DNA from: Streptomyces odontomachi
Lineage (GTDB): Bacteria; Actinomycetota; Actinomycetes; Streptomycetales; Streptomycetaceae
Length of the DNA: 64,000 bases
Direction: 5' to 3'
Assembly (NCBI RefSeq): GCF_024435355.1
Contig: NZ_JAMJWG010000022.1
Location: 1-64,000, forward strand
Numbering within the stretch: position 1 is the stretch's first letter; each line of letters begins with the position of its first letter. The notes beneath the pieces were generated by a model, which saw only the letters and a list, made by a program, of their open reading frames with translations, had not been told where the DNA came from and did no database searches. The translations under genes and the position numbers were made by a program. Positions 24,701 to 31,732 of the stretch are shown piece after piece.

Positions 24701-25591
24701 TCAGGCGTGGAACGGCAGGCCGGCGTCGGGGGCGAGGGCGTCGGTTTCGTCGGGGGGCACCAGGGTGGCGGTGCCGTCGGTGACGGGCACTATGCCCAGG
24801 TCCAGCAGCTCGGCCAGGGCTGCGCTGCCGGCCATGTCGCGTACTTGGAGCTGGTAGCGGGCGGTGGTGCGGTAGGTGCCCCCGGCGTCGTCGCCGGTGC
24901 GCTGGAGGAATCCGGAGTCGGCGAGGAAGGCGACGGCCTTGGCGACGATGCCGGTGGTGGAGCCGGCGAGCCGGCGGGCGTCCTTGGTGGCGCCGGTGGC
25001 GCTGCGGCGCGCCCAGACCCGCCAGGCCGCTTCGAGTCCCGGGGCGTCGGTGGCCGGGTCGGTGTTCTCACCCTGGGCCTCGGCGCGTTCCTCCAGGCGG
25101 CGGCAGGCCTGCCGGACGAAGGCATCGACGCCGTTGACCGTGAGGCGGCCGATGTAGCCGTCGTCGGCGAGGTCTTCGGGGCGGGGGAAGGCGAGCGCGG
25201 CGACCGCGAGATGGGCGAGCCCGTGCAGGAAGCGGTCGGTGGCGTCGGTTGCGGCGCGGCGGGCGTAGTCGCCCATGCGGACCGCGAAGACGGAGTCCTC
25301 GGCGGCGGCCACCGCCATGCCGGCGCGTGGGGACACCTCCAGCACGATCAGGCCAAGGCCGGCGGCCACCGCGTCCGCGAGGCGGGCGAAGGGCGGGTCG
25401 TCGCGGTAGCGGCGCAGCAGCTCGGTGTACTCCTCGCTGCGGGCGGGCAGCAGCCGCGGCTGGAGGCCGAAGGAGACCAGCCGTGCGGCGTCCGCGGCGT
25501 CGGCGGGGGTGACGGGCGCCGTGGCCGCGGCCTCCGGCCGGCCGCCCTGGGACTCGCCCCACGCGCCGGCGTCTGCGGGGTGGTCACTCAC
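24701..25591 (-). CDS. MukE/JetB-like accessory subunit of the SMC complex
   Basis: This 296-residue soluble protein is inferred to be the winged-helix kleisin-binding subunit because of its position between a kleisin-like and an SMC-type gene, as in MukFEB and JetABC. Features fitting that are the helical core and a C-terminal half reading as repeated winged helices (GIVAKAVAFLADSGFLQRTGDD, then TYRTTARYQLQVRDM). No catalytic motif is visible. The start is GTG 25591 behind AAGGAG with an 8-base spacing; upstream frame extension is Pro/Arg-rich and rejected. The GTG overlaps the stop of the small upstream frame by four bases (GTGA). It ends in LDLGIVPVTDGTATLVPPDETD. Sequence similarity to MukE was not tested. 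Confidence 0.7.
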   Translation of the reverse strand: MSDHPADAGAWGESQGGRPEAAATAPVTPADAADAARLVSFGLQPRLLPARSEEYTELLRRYRDDPPFARLADAVAAGLGLIVLEVSPRAGMAVAAAEDSVFAVRMGDYARRAATDATDRFLHGLAHLAVAALAFPRPEDLADDGYIGRLTVNGVDAFVRQACRRLEERAEAQGENTDPATDAPGLEAAWRVWARRSATGATKDARRLAGSTTGIVAKAVAFLADSGFLQRTGDDAGGTYRTTARYQLQVRDMAGSAALAELLDLGIVPVTDGTATLVPPDETDALAPDAGLPFHA

Positions 25592-25857
25592 GTGCTGTGC
25601 TCCTTGCCGAAAGGGGTGCTGGGCGGGTGGGTGCCGGCCCGGGCGGTCGCCTCCTGCGGCCGCTGCGGGCGGCGACGCGCGCGCTGACGGGGTCGCGGGG
25701 GCGCGGGTGCCGCCGGTGCCGCGGGGAAGTCCGCACCCCGCCGGCCGTCGCCCGGCACCCACTGCTCGTGCGCCATACCCATGCTTGTCCGTGTCCGTGT
25801 CCGTGCCCGGGGCTGTGCGGGGCGTCGGGGGGCCGTGGCGGGTGGGGGCCGCCTCAT
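25588..25857 (-). CDS. Possible 89-aa Pro/Arg-rich linker protein in the SMC operon
   Basis: This frame starts with an ATG that overlaps the stop of the kleisin-like gene (ATGA) and stops in a 4-bp overlap with the next gene's GTG (GTGA). It fills the gap between the two subunit genes exactly. The product is very basic and Pro-rich, beginning MRRPPPATAPRRPAQPRA and ending STPFGKEHST. An inner start MGMAHEQWVPGD is possible. No domain is recognised and it is probably disordered. It may be a real DNA- or partner-binding peptide, or only an open frame that keeps ribosomes coupled across the gap. Confidence 0.4.
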   Translation of the reverse strand: MRRPPPATAPRRPAQPRARTRTRTSMGMAHEQWVPGDGRRGADFPAAPAAPAPPRPRQRARRRPQRPQEATARAGTHPPSTPFGKEHST

Positions 25858-27386
25858 GCCGCCTCCGTACGGTCGGCGGCCATGCCCGCGGCGTCCAGGC
25901 GGGCCGTGCCGACGATGAGGTCGGCGCCGCCGAACTCCGGGTCGTCCAGCTCCGTGCCGTCGTCGACGGCGAAGAGCAGCTGCTGCTCGCCCTGGCGGTA
26001 GGCGGTGCCGACCGCGGGGCTTGCGGCGTGCACGGCCAGCAGGGCGACCAGGTAGGGCAGTTCGGGGTCGCTGCGGCGGGCGTCGGCGAGCAGGCCGGAC
26101 AGCCGGCGCGGGGCGTCGGCCGGCAGGTCGAGCAGGTCCATGGCGGCAGCCAGCTGCTCCTCGGTGAAGCGGCTGTCGTCCGGGGTGGCGATCAGATCCG
26201 GCTCGGGCATCTCGGCGCCCAGGTGCTCACGCTCCAGCGGCGGCGTCAGCAGCAGGTCGACGAGGTCTGTGAGCCGTACCGCGGCGGGCGTGCGCAGCCC
26301 GGTGCCACGGGCGAACCACGCGTCCGTGACCTGGGTGGCCTGCGCCACGGGGAGCGGCAGCACGGGCGCGACGAGTTGGCCGTACAGGTCGAGTCCGGCG
26401 CGCGCTGAGGGGGTGGCGAAGGCCTGGCGGTCCTGCTCGGCGCGGAACAGCGGGCCGGCTTCCAGGAGTCGGGACTGCAACTGGGTGTGGCGGCGGATGC
26501 AGTCCTTGACGATGTCGACCAGTTCGGCGGCGCGGCGCTTGTGTTCCTGGTCCTCGGACTCGTCGCGGGACTTGCGGATGTTGGTGAGGATGGCGTTCTC
26601 GTGGCGGTAGCGGTCGGCGACGTGGACGAGGGCCTCGTCGATCATGTCGGGGACGGTGCGCAGCCAGTCGACCGCACGCACGTTGCGCCGGGTGGCCTCC
26701 AGGGCGCGGCGCAGCGATTCCGCGTACTGCACGGTGCGGTACCTGGCCTGCTCGGCGGCGAGCTGGGCGTCGGCGAGCCGGCCGCGACTGATCAGTACCT
26801 CCAGCTTCACCTCGGCGGCGATCTGGGCGCTGGTGACGTCGGTGTCGAGGGCGCCCACCAGGACGTTGACCGCCTCGTCGGTGGTGCGTAGGCGGACGCC
26901 GCCGCCGTGGCCGGGGACCTCTTCGACGAGCTTGAAGTCGTAGTCACGGCGGACGTAGCTGCCGTCGGGTGCGAACGTGCCGTAGACGGCGCGGAAGCCG
27001 CGGTCGACACTGCCGACGTTGATCAGGTTCTCCAGGACCCAGCGGGCCACTCGCTCGTGCTCGTCGACGGGGCGCTGCGGGGCCTGCGCGCCGACCCGGG
27101 GCAGCAGGCGCGAGACGACCTGGTCGGCATCGGCGCCGGTGTCGAAGTCCATGTTCAGGGTGACCAGGTCGATGGCGGCGAGCGCGATCTCCGCCATGCC
27201 GTATATCGAGTACTCCCCCGCCAGGTTGGCCTTGCGGGTGTCGAGGTCGTGCAGCGGGGCGGTGCAGGCGAGGGCACGCAGGCGGCGCGCCAGGCCCTCG
27301 TCGGCGGCCGGGCCCGGGGCGGGCCGCGGCCCCCGGCTGAGCTGCGGCGCAGCGGTGGTGGCAGCTACTGTCGACGTCACGGTCAC
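25854..27386 (-). CDS. Kleisin-like (MukF/JetA-like) subunit
   Basis: This 510-residue protein is the first gene of the SMC operon. After a Pro-rich leader it has a winged-helix-like N-terminal region (residues about 30-200) followed by a long helical stretch whose pattern recalls MukF/JetA: TTDEAVNVLVGALDTDVTSAQ, then EVLISRGRLADAQLAAEQARYR and a helix through SLRRALEATRRNVRAVDW. An acidic, Leu-rich C-terminal third could be the second SMC-head-binding domain. It begins with GTG 27386, 65 bp after the gntR stop on the same strand, so the operon may be preceded by, or cotranscribed with, that regulator. The assignment rests on pattern and gene order. Confidence 0.72.
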   Translation of the reverse strand: MTVTSTVAATTAAPQLSRGPRPAPGPAADEGLARRLRALACTAPLHDLDTRKANLAGEYSIYGMAEIALAAIDLVTLNMDFDTGADADQVVSRLLPRVGAQAPQRPVDEHERVARWVLENLINVGSVDRGFRAVYGTFAPDGSYVRRDYDFKLVEEVPGHGGGVRLRTTDEAVNVLVGALDTDVTSAQIAAEVKLEVLISRGRLADAQLAAEQARYRTVQYAESLRRALEATRRNVRAVDWLRTVPDMIDEALVHVADRYRHENAILTNIRKSRDESEDQEHKRRAAELVDIVKDCIRRHTQLQSRLLEAGPLFRAEQDRQAFATPSARAGLDLYGQLVAPVLPLPVAQATQVTDAWFARGTGLRTPAAVRLTDLVDLLLTPPLEREHLGAEMPEPDLIATPDDSRFTEEQLAAAMDLLDLPADAPRRLSGLLADARRSDPELPYLVALLAVHAASPAVGTAYRQGEQQLLFAVDDGTELDDPEFGGADLIVGTARLDAAGMAADRTEAA

Positions 27387-27451
27387 AGACTAGGTCCTGG
27401 GTGTGACAACCACGCACAGGCGCTCGGCCGACCGGCGCCGGTGGTGGACGC

Positions 27452-28156
27452 TCAACCGGTCTGTGGATCGTTCGCGGCCACTCGGCTCCCGTAGACCTCC
27501 ACGAGTTGCCGCCGCGAGTCGTCCAGATACCCGGCGAGCTGCGCTTCGGCCTCGTCGTGGCGCCCGGCCTCGAGGGTGCCCAGGAGTTGTGCGTTGCGCG
27601 TGAGGTACGGCTCGTGCAGGTGCTGCGGGTCGTCCACGACGTGGAAGGCGAGACGCAGTTCGGCGAGCACGCTGCGCATCAGCTCGTCGGTGCGCTCACT
27701 TCCGGCCAAAGCGACCAGCTCTCGGTGGAAGTGGATGTTGGCCGTCGAAACGCCCTTCCAGTTGTCGGCCCGGGAGGCCTTCCGGCCGGCCGTGACGGCG
27801 CCCGCGACCGCGTCCAGCGCGTAGGGGCGCGCGTCGAGTCCGCGCACCACGGCGCACTCCACGAGGCGGCGGGTGCGGTAGATGTCCTCGACGTCCTCGA
27901 CGGTGAGCACCCGCACGAAAACGCCCCTGTTGAGGCGGTGGGTGAGCAGGCGTTCGTGGGTGAGCAGCCGGAAGGCCTCGCGCAGCGTGTTGCGTGAGAC
28001 GCCGAGCGCGCCCCCGATGCTGTCCTCCGACAGCCGGGTGCCGGGCGGGAAGTAGCCCTCGGCGATCCGCGTCCTGAGGATGTCGGCCACCCGCTCCGCG
28101 GTGCTGGTGCGCCCCAGGAGCGCGCGATCGTCGGCAAGTTCGGGGAGTTCGGCCAT
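27452..28156 (-). CDS. GntR-family transcriptional regulator with FCD-like domain
   Basis: This 234-residue DNA-binding regulator has an N-terminal winged helix (ERVADILRTRIAEGYFPPGTRL then SEDSIGGALGVSRNTLREAFRLL), the FadR-type GntR signature. The C-terminal helical domain matches FCD in layout (RLVECAVVRGLD, HFHRELVALAGS, LEAGRHDEAEAQLAGYLDDS), but the usual metal-binding histidines are only partly present. It is divergent from an MFS transporter and DUF1445 gene, which it probably controls together with itself through a 17-bp palindrome at 28206. The effector is unknown. Confidence 0.9.
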   Translation of the reverse strand: MAELPELADDRALLGRTSTAERVADILRTRIAEGYFPPGTRLSEDSIGGALGVSRNTLREAFRLLTHERLLTHRLNRGVFVRVLTVEDVEDIYRTRRLVECAVVRGLDARPYALDAVAGAVTAGRKASRADNWKGVSTANIHFHRELVALAGSERTDELMRSVLAELRLAFHVVDDPQHLHEPYLTRNAQLLGTLEAGRHDEAEAQLAGYLDDSRRQLVEVYGSRVAANDPQTG

Positions 28157-28205
28157 GCCCGAAATTCAACCGCAGACACAAGAACAAAACAACATGGGTA
28201 TTGAG

Positions 28206-28222
28206 GGATCGTTCAACAATCC
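28206..28222. promoter_or_regulatory. Candidate GntR operator (17-bp palindrome)
   Basis: GGATCGTTCAACAATCC is a palindrome with 7 of 8 pairs matching around a central C, 50 bp upstream of gntR. FadR-type GntR proteins bind short palindromes of this kind. TTGACG at 28225-28235 may belong to the -35 of the MFS gene. The remainder of the gap (28240-28482) is GC-rich without recognisable signals except GAGG before the MFS start. Confidence 0.5.
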
Positions 28223-28482
28223 TCTACCTTGACGGAACGCGGCCGCCCCACGGCACGCGAGCGGCACCCCATGCCTGACGGCCCCAGGGCTCCGGTTCAC
28301 CGAGCCGCCCCCTCTCCGGCACCACCTCCCCACCGGTCACCCGTTCTGGCACCACCCGTTTCCTTCCGCTTCCGGCAGCGCCCCTTCCCCGGCACCGCTC
28401 CCTCCGGGGACTGCCGCTCCCGGAAGGGGCCGGACGCGGCAATCGGCCCATACGCACCCTCCTCATCCCTTGCGAGGTGCCC

Positions 28483-29835
28483 ATGAGCACAACTCCCACT
28501 CCACCGCCCACGGCGCCCGACACGGCAAGCAGCCCGGACGAACGCGCCGGCGACGACGGCGCGTTCGGCTGGCTGCGGGCCCTCGGGCCACGGGGACGCC
28601 AGGCGTTCGCGGGCGCCTTCGGTGGATACGCCCTGGATTCCTACGATTACTACACGCTGCCGCTGAGCATGGTCGCGATCGCGGCCTACTTCGACCTGGA
28701 CAGCGGCCAGACCGGACTGATCACGACCGTCACCCTGGTCGTCTCGGGGTTGGGCGGCGCCGTCGCGGGCGTGCTGGCCGACCGGTTCGGCCGGGTCAAC
28801 GCCCTGCTGATGACCATCATCATCTATGCCATCGGCACGGTGGCCTGCGGCTTCGCGCCCAGCTACCAGGCGCTGCTGGCGTTCCGCGTGGTGCAGGGAT
28901 TCGGTTTCGGCGGCGAGTGGGCGGTCGGCGCCGTGCTGGTCGCCGAGTACGCCTCAGCGCGGCACCGCGGCCGGACGCTCGGTGCCATCCAGAGCTCCTG
29001 GGCGGTCGGCTGGGGGCTCGCGGTGATCGTCTACACGCTGGTCTTCCAGTTCCTGTCCGAGGCCATGGCCTGGCGGGTGATGTTCTGGACCGGCGCCCTT
29101 CCCGCGCTCCTGGTGATCTACCTGCGCTGGCAGGTCACCGACGCGCCGAAGGCGGCGGAACGGCGCGCGCCCAGCGGGGCCGGCGAGGCCAGCGGGTCCA
29201 GCGGCTCCCCCATGGCGACCTTCGTGGAGATCTTCACGCCGCGCACCGCGGACGGCGAACCCGGCCTGCTGCGCACCACGTTCTTCGCCGCGCTGCTGTC
29301 CACCGGGGTCCAGGGCGGCTACTACACCCTGGCCACCTGGGTGCCCACCTACCTCAAGGAGGAACGCGGGCTCTCCGTCGTCAACACCGGCGGCTACCTC
29401 ACGTTCCAGATCTCGGGCGCCTTCATCGGCTACGTGACCGGCGGCTATCTGACGGACCGGCTGGGCCGCAAGCGGAACATCATGATCTTCGCGATCCTGT
29501 CCGCGCTCGCCATCGTGGCGTACACCAACATCCCGTCCGGCGCGAACACCGCTCTCCTGGTGCTGGGTTTCCCGTTGGGCTTCTGCATGTCGGCGATCTT
29601 CAGCGGCTTCGGTTCGTACCTGAGCGAGCTGTACCCGACCGCGGTACGCGGCACCGGGCAGGGCTTCACGTACAACGCCGGCCGTGCGGTGGGCGCCGTC
29701 TTCCCCACCCTCGTCGGGTTCCTGGCGGGCAGCTGGGGCGTGGGCGGAGCGCTGGTGTTCGGCGCGCTGGGGTACGCACTGGCGGTCGTGGCGCTGTTCG
29801 GGCTGCCCGAGACGCGCGGGAAGGTGCTGTCGTGA
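28483..29835 (+). CDS. MFS transporter, probable metabolite:proton symporter
   Basis: This 450-residue major facilitator protein has about 12 membrane helices. The signature GVLADRFGRVNALLM lies after helix 2 and RVVQGFGFGGEWAVGAVLVAEY in helices 4-5, a form frequent in sugar-acid and aromatic-acid transporters of the sialate/MHS type. A second-half copy, TGGYLTDRLGRKRNIM, is also present. The first 25 residues are Pro/Thr-rich. ATG 28483 follows GCGAGGTGCCC and is preferred over GTG 28477. The stop overlaps the next GTG by four bases, so transporter and hydro-lyase are coupled and probably act on the same compound under the divergent GntR regulator. Confidence 0.9.
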   Translation: MSTTPTPPPTAPDTASSPDERAGDDGAFGWLRALGPRGRQAFAGAFGGYALDSYDYYTLPLSMVAIAAYFDLDSGQTGLITTVTLVVSGLGGAVAGVLADRFGRVNALLMTIIIYAIGTVACGFAPSYQALLAFRVVQGFGFGGEWAVGAVLVAEYASARHRGRTLGAIQSSWAVGWGLAVIVYTLVFQFLSEAMAWRVMFWTGALPALLVIYLRWQVTDAPKAAERRAPSGAGEASGSSGSPMATFVEIFTPRTADGEPGLLRTTFFAALLSTGVQGGYYTLATWVPTYLKEERGLSVVNTGGYLTFQISGAFIGYVTGGYLTDRLGRKRNIMIFAILSALAIVAYTNIPSGANTALLVLGFPLGFCMSAIFSGFGSYLSELYPTAVRGTGQGFTYNAGRAVGAVFPTLVGFLAGSWGVGGALVFGALGYALAVVALFGLPETRGKVLS

Positions 29836-30803
29836 CCCTGCTGCCCGAGCACCGCACGGCCGGCGCCGCTCCGGCCAGCGACCTGCCGAACGCTGCCGTC
29901 GAGTCCCCCGTCCTGGTGGCCGGCGCCCTGCCCGGCAGCGCGCCGGCCACGACGCCTCCGGAGGCCGGGCAGGACCGGACGCACGGAGAGGGGCGCAAGG
30001 AAGGACGCCAAGAGGGGCGCAAAGAGGGACCCGAGAGGGACGCACGGGCCGCCCGGGCATGGTTCCGGTCCGGCGGAACCGCACCGACGGCCGGTTGGGC
30101 CCCGGGACACACCCAGGCCAACCTGATCAGCGTGCCGGCCGACTGGGCGGAGGAGATGCGGCTGTTCTGCGACCGCAACCCCAAGCCGTGCCCGGTGCTC
30201 GACATCACGGCGCCCGGCTCCCCCACCACCCGGCTCGCACCCGACGCGGACCTGCGCACCGATCTGCCCGGCTACCGGGTCTGGCGCGACGGCGAACTCG
30301 TCGAAGAGCCCCGGGACGTGCTCCCGTACTGGCGCGACGACCTCGTCTCGTTCCTCATCGGATGCAGCTTCACCTTCGAATGGGCGCTGTCCGCGGCGGG
30401 CGTGCCGCTGCGCCATGTCGAACAGGGCCGCAACGTCCCGATGTACGTCACCGACCGCTGGTGCCGACCGGCGGGGCGACTGGCCGGCCCCATGGTGGTG
30501 TCCATGCGGCCGGTGCCGCACAACCGGCTGTCCACCGCGGTCGCGGAGACCACGCGGATGCCTGCGGTACACGGCGGCCCGGTGCACTTCGGCGACCCGT
30601 CCAGGATCGGCATCAAGGACCTGGCGCGGCCCGACTTCGGCGACGCCGTGGTGGCGGAGCCGGGGGACGTCCCGATGTTCTGGGCCTGCGGGGTCACCCC
30701 GCAGGCGGTGCTGATGGCGTCCCGCCCCCCGTTCGCCCTCACCCACGCACCGGGCCGGATGTTCATCACCGACGTCCGCGACGAGCGCTACCGGGCGGGG
30801 TGA
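29832..30803 (+). CDS. DUF1445 family putative hydro-lyase (D-glutamate cyclase-like)
   Basis: This 323-residue protein has the DUF1445/YcsI domain in its last 235 residues: YWRDDLVSFLIGCSFTFEWAL, SMRPVPHN, FGDPSRIGIKDL and the closing FALTHAPGRMFITDVRD. The family is annotated as putative hydro-lyase, and mammalian D-glutamate cyclase contains a related domain. The first 85 residues are an atypical Ala/Pro-rich extension with an EGRKEGRQEGRKEG repeat encoded by near-identical purine-rich DNA at about 29990-30040, probably disordered. GTG 29832 overlaps the MFS stop (GTGA). The substrate here is not known. A link to the oxoprolinase gene 15 kb away is only a metabolic possibility. Confidence 0.85.
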   Translation: MTLLPEHRTAGAAPASDLPNAAVESPVLVAGALPGSAPATTPPEAGQDRTHGEGRKEGRQEGRKEGPERDARAARAWFRSGGTAPTAGWAPGHTQANLISVPADWAEEMRLFCDRNPKPCPVLDITAPGSPTTRLAPDADLRTDLPGYRVWRDGELVEEPRDVLPYWRDDLVSFLIGCSFTFEWALSAAGVPLRHVEQGRNVPMYVTDRWCRPAGRLAGPMVVSMRPVPHNRLSTAVAETTRMPAVHGGPVHFGDPSRIGIKDLARPDFGDAVVAEPGDVPMFWACGVTPQAVLMASRPPFALTHAPGRMFITDVRDERYRAG

Positions 30804-31732
30804 GGCCCGGGGCGGCCCCGACACCAAGGGCAGCCACCGCGGCCGCCGACGCGAGCGGCAGGGCGGCCACCGGAGTCCCGGTGGGCGGCGCCGCGGGCGA
30901 GGCCGCCCCCGCCGTCGCGAGGGCCTCCGCCGTCGCGACGGCGGCCTGTGCGTCCAACCGTGCACTCGTGCCGCACGCCCGGTGCGCCGCTTCCCGGCCG
31001 GCCAGGACGAGCAGTTGGGGCAACAGGTCGGTGGACCGGCGCAGCACCCACGCCGTTCCCTCGGTGGCCAGCCAGCGCACCTTCGTGCCCCGCGACGGGG
31101 GCGGCAGTTCGGGCTCGCCGGCCGGTGGCGCCCCGGCGGCCAGGCCCGCGTCGGCGAGCAGCCGGTGGACGCGGACCGCCAGCAGACGGTGGCCGCGCTC
31201 GCCCGGATGGAGCCGGTCCGCGCTCCACATCGCCCGGTCGGCGAGCCACTGACGCTCCGTGAGGTGCACATGGAGCGCGTCGTACCGCTCGGACAGGGCG
31301 TGTACGACGGCGTTGACCGACCGCTGGCGCCGGGCGAGCGGGTGGGCCAGCAGGCCCGGCAGCCGCAGCATGGCCCCGGGGTCGGGCAGGCAGGCGGTGA
31401 GCAGTGCGGTGCCCTGCGCCGCGAACGTCGCGTACACCCGGTTCAGCCCGGCGGCGACGGCGTGGATGTCGTAGCTGCACCGCAGGGTGTCGTTGAACGC
31501 CGACGACGACGGTGACGAGGTCGGGCCGCAGGTCCAGTGCGCGCGGCGTCTGCCGGTGCAGCACGTCGCAGGTGCGTGCCCCGCTGACCGCGAGGTTGTG
31601 GAAGTCGACGGATCCCGCGGGGCCGAGACCGGCGGCGAGCAGGGCGGCCCAGCCGCGCCAACCGTCGCCGATCGGGTCGCCCACCCCCTCGGTGAGCGAG
31701 TCACCGAGCGCCACGAACCGCAGGCGCCTCAT
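30766..31732 (-). pseudogene. SGNH/GDSL hydrolase, broken by a one-base frameshift
   Basis: The N-terminal part reads MRRLRFVALGDSLTEGVGD with block I GDSLTEG and block II NLAVSGART in one frame up to about 31492. The rest (FNDTLRCSYDIHAVAAGLN, later SADRLHPGERGHRLLA, the Asp-His block) continues in the next frame to a stop at 30766. Removing one G near 31490 would restore VVVGFNDTLR, the family's block III. Either a real mutation or an assembly error is possible. The repaired product would be about 320 residues with a Pro/Ala-rich tail. The start overlaps the stop of the upstream glycosyltransferase (ATGA), so it is the last gene of that operon. Its 3' end overlaps the convergent hydro-lyase gene by 38 bp. 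Confidence 0.8.

Noticed and set aside
28470..30803. A single 777-codon protein spanning MFS and hydro-lyase regions
   Set aside because: Its first half is an Arg/Gly-rich out-of-frame reading of the MFS gene; only the part from GTG 29832 is a real protein.
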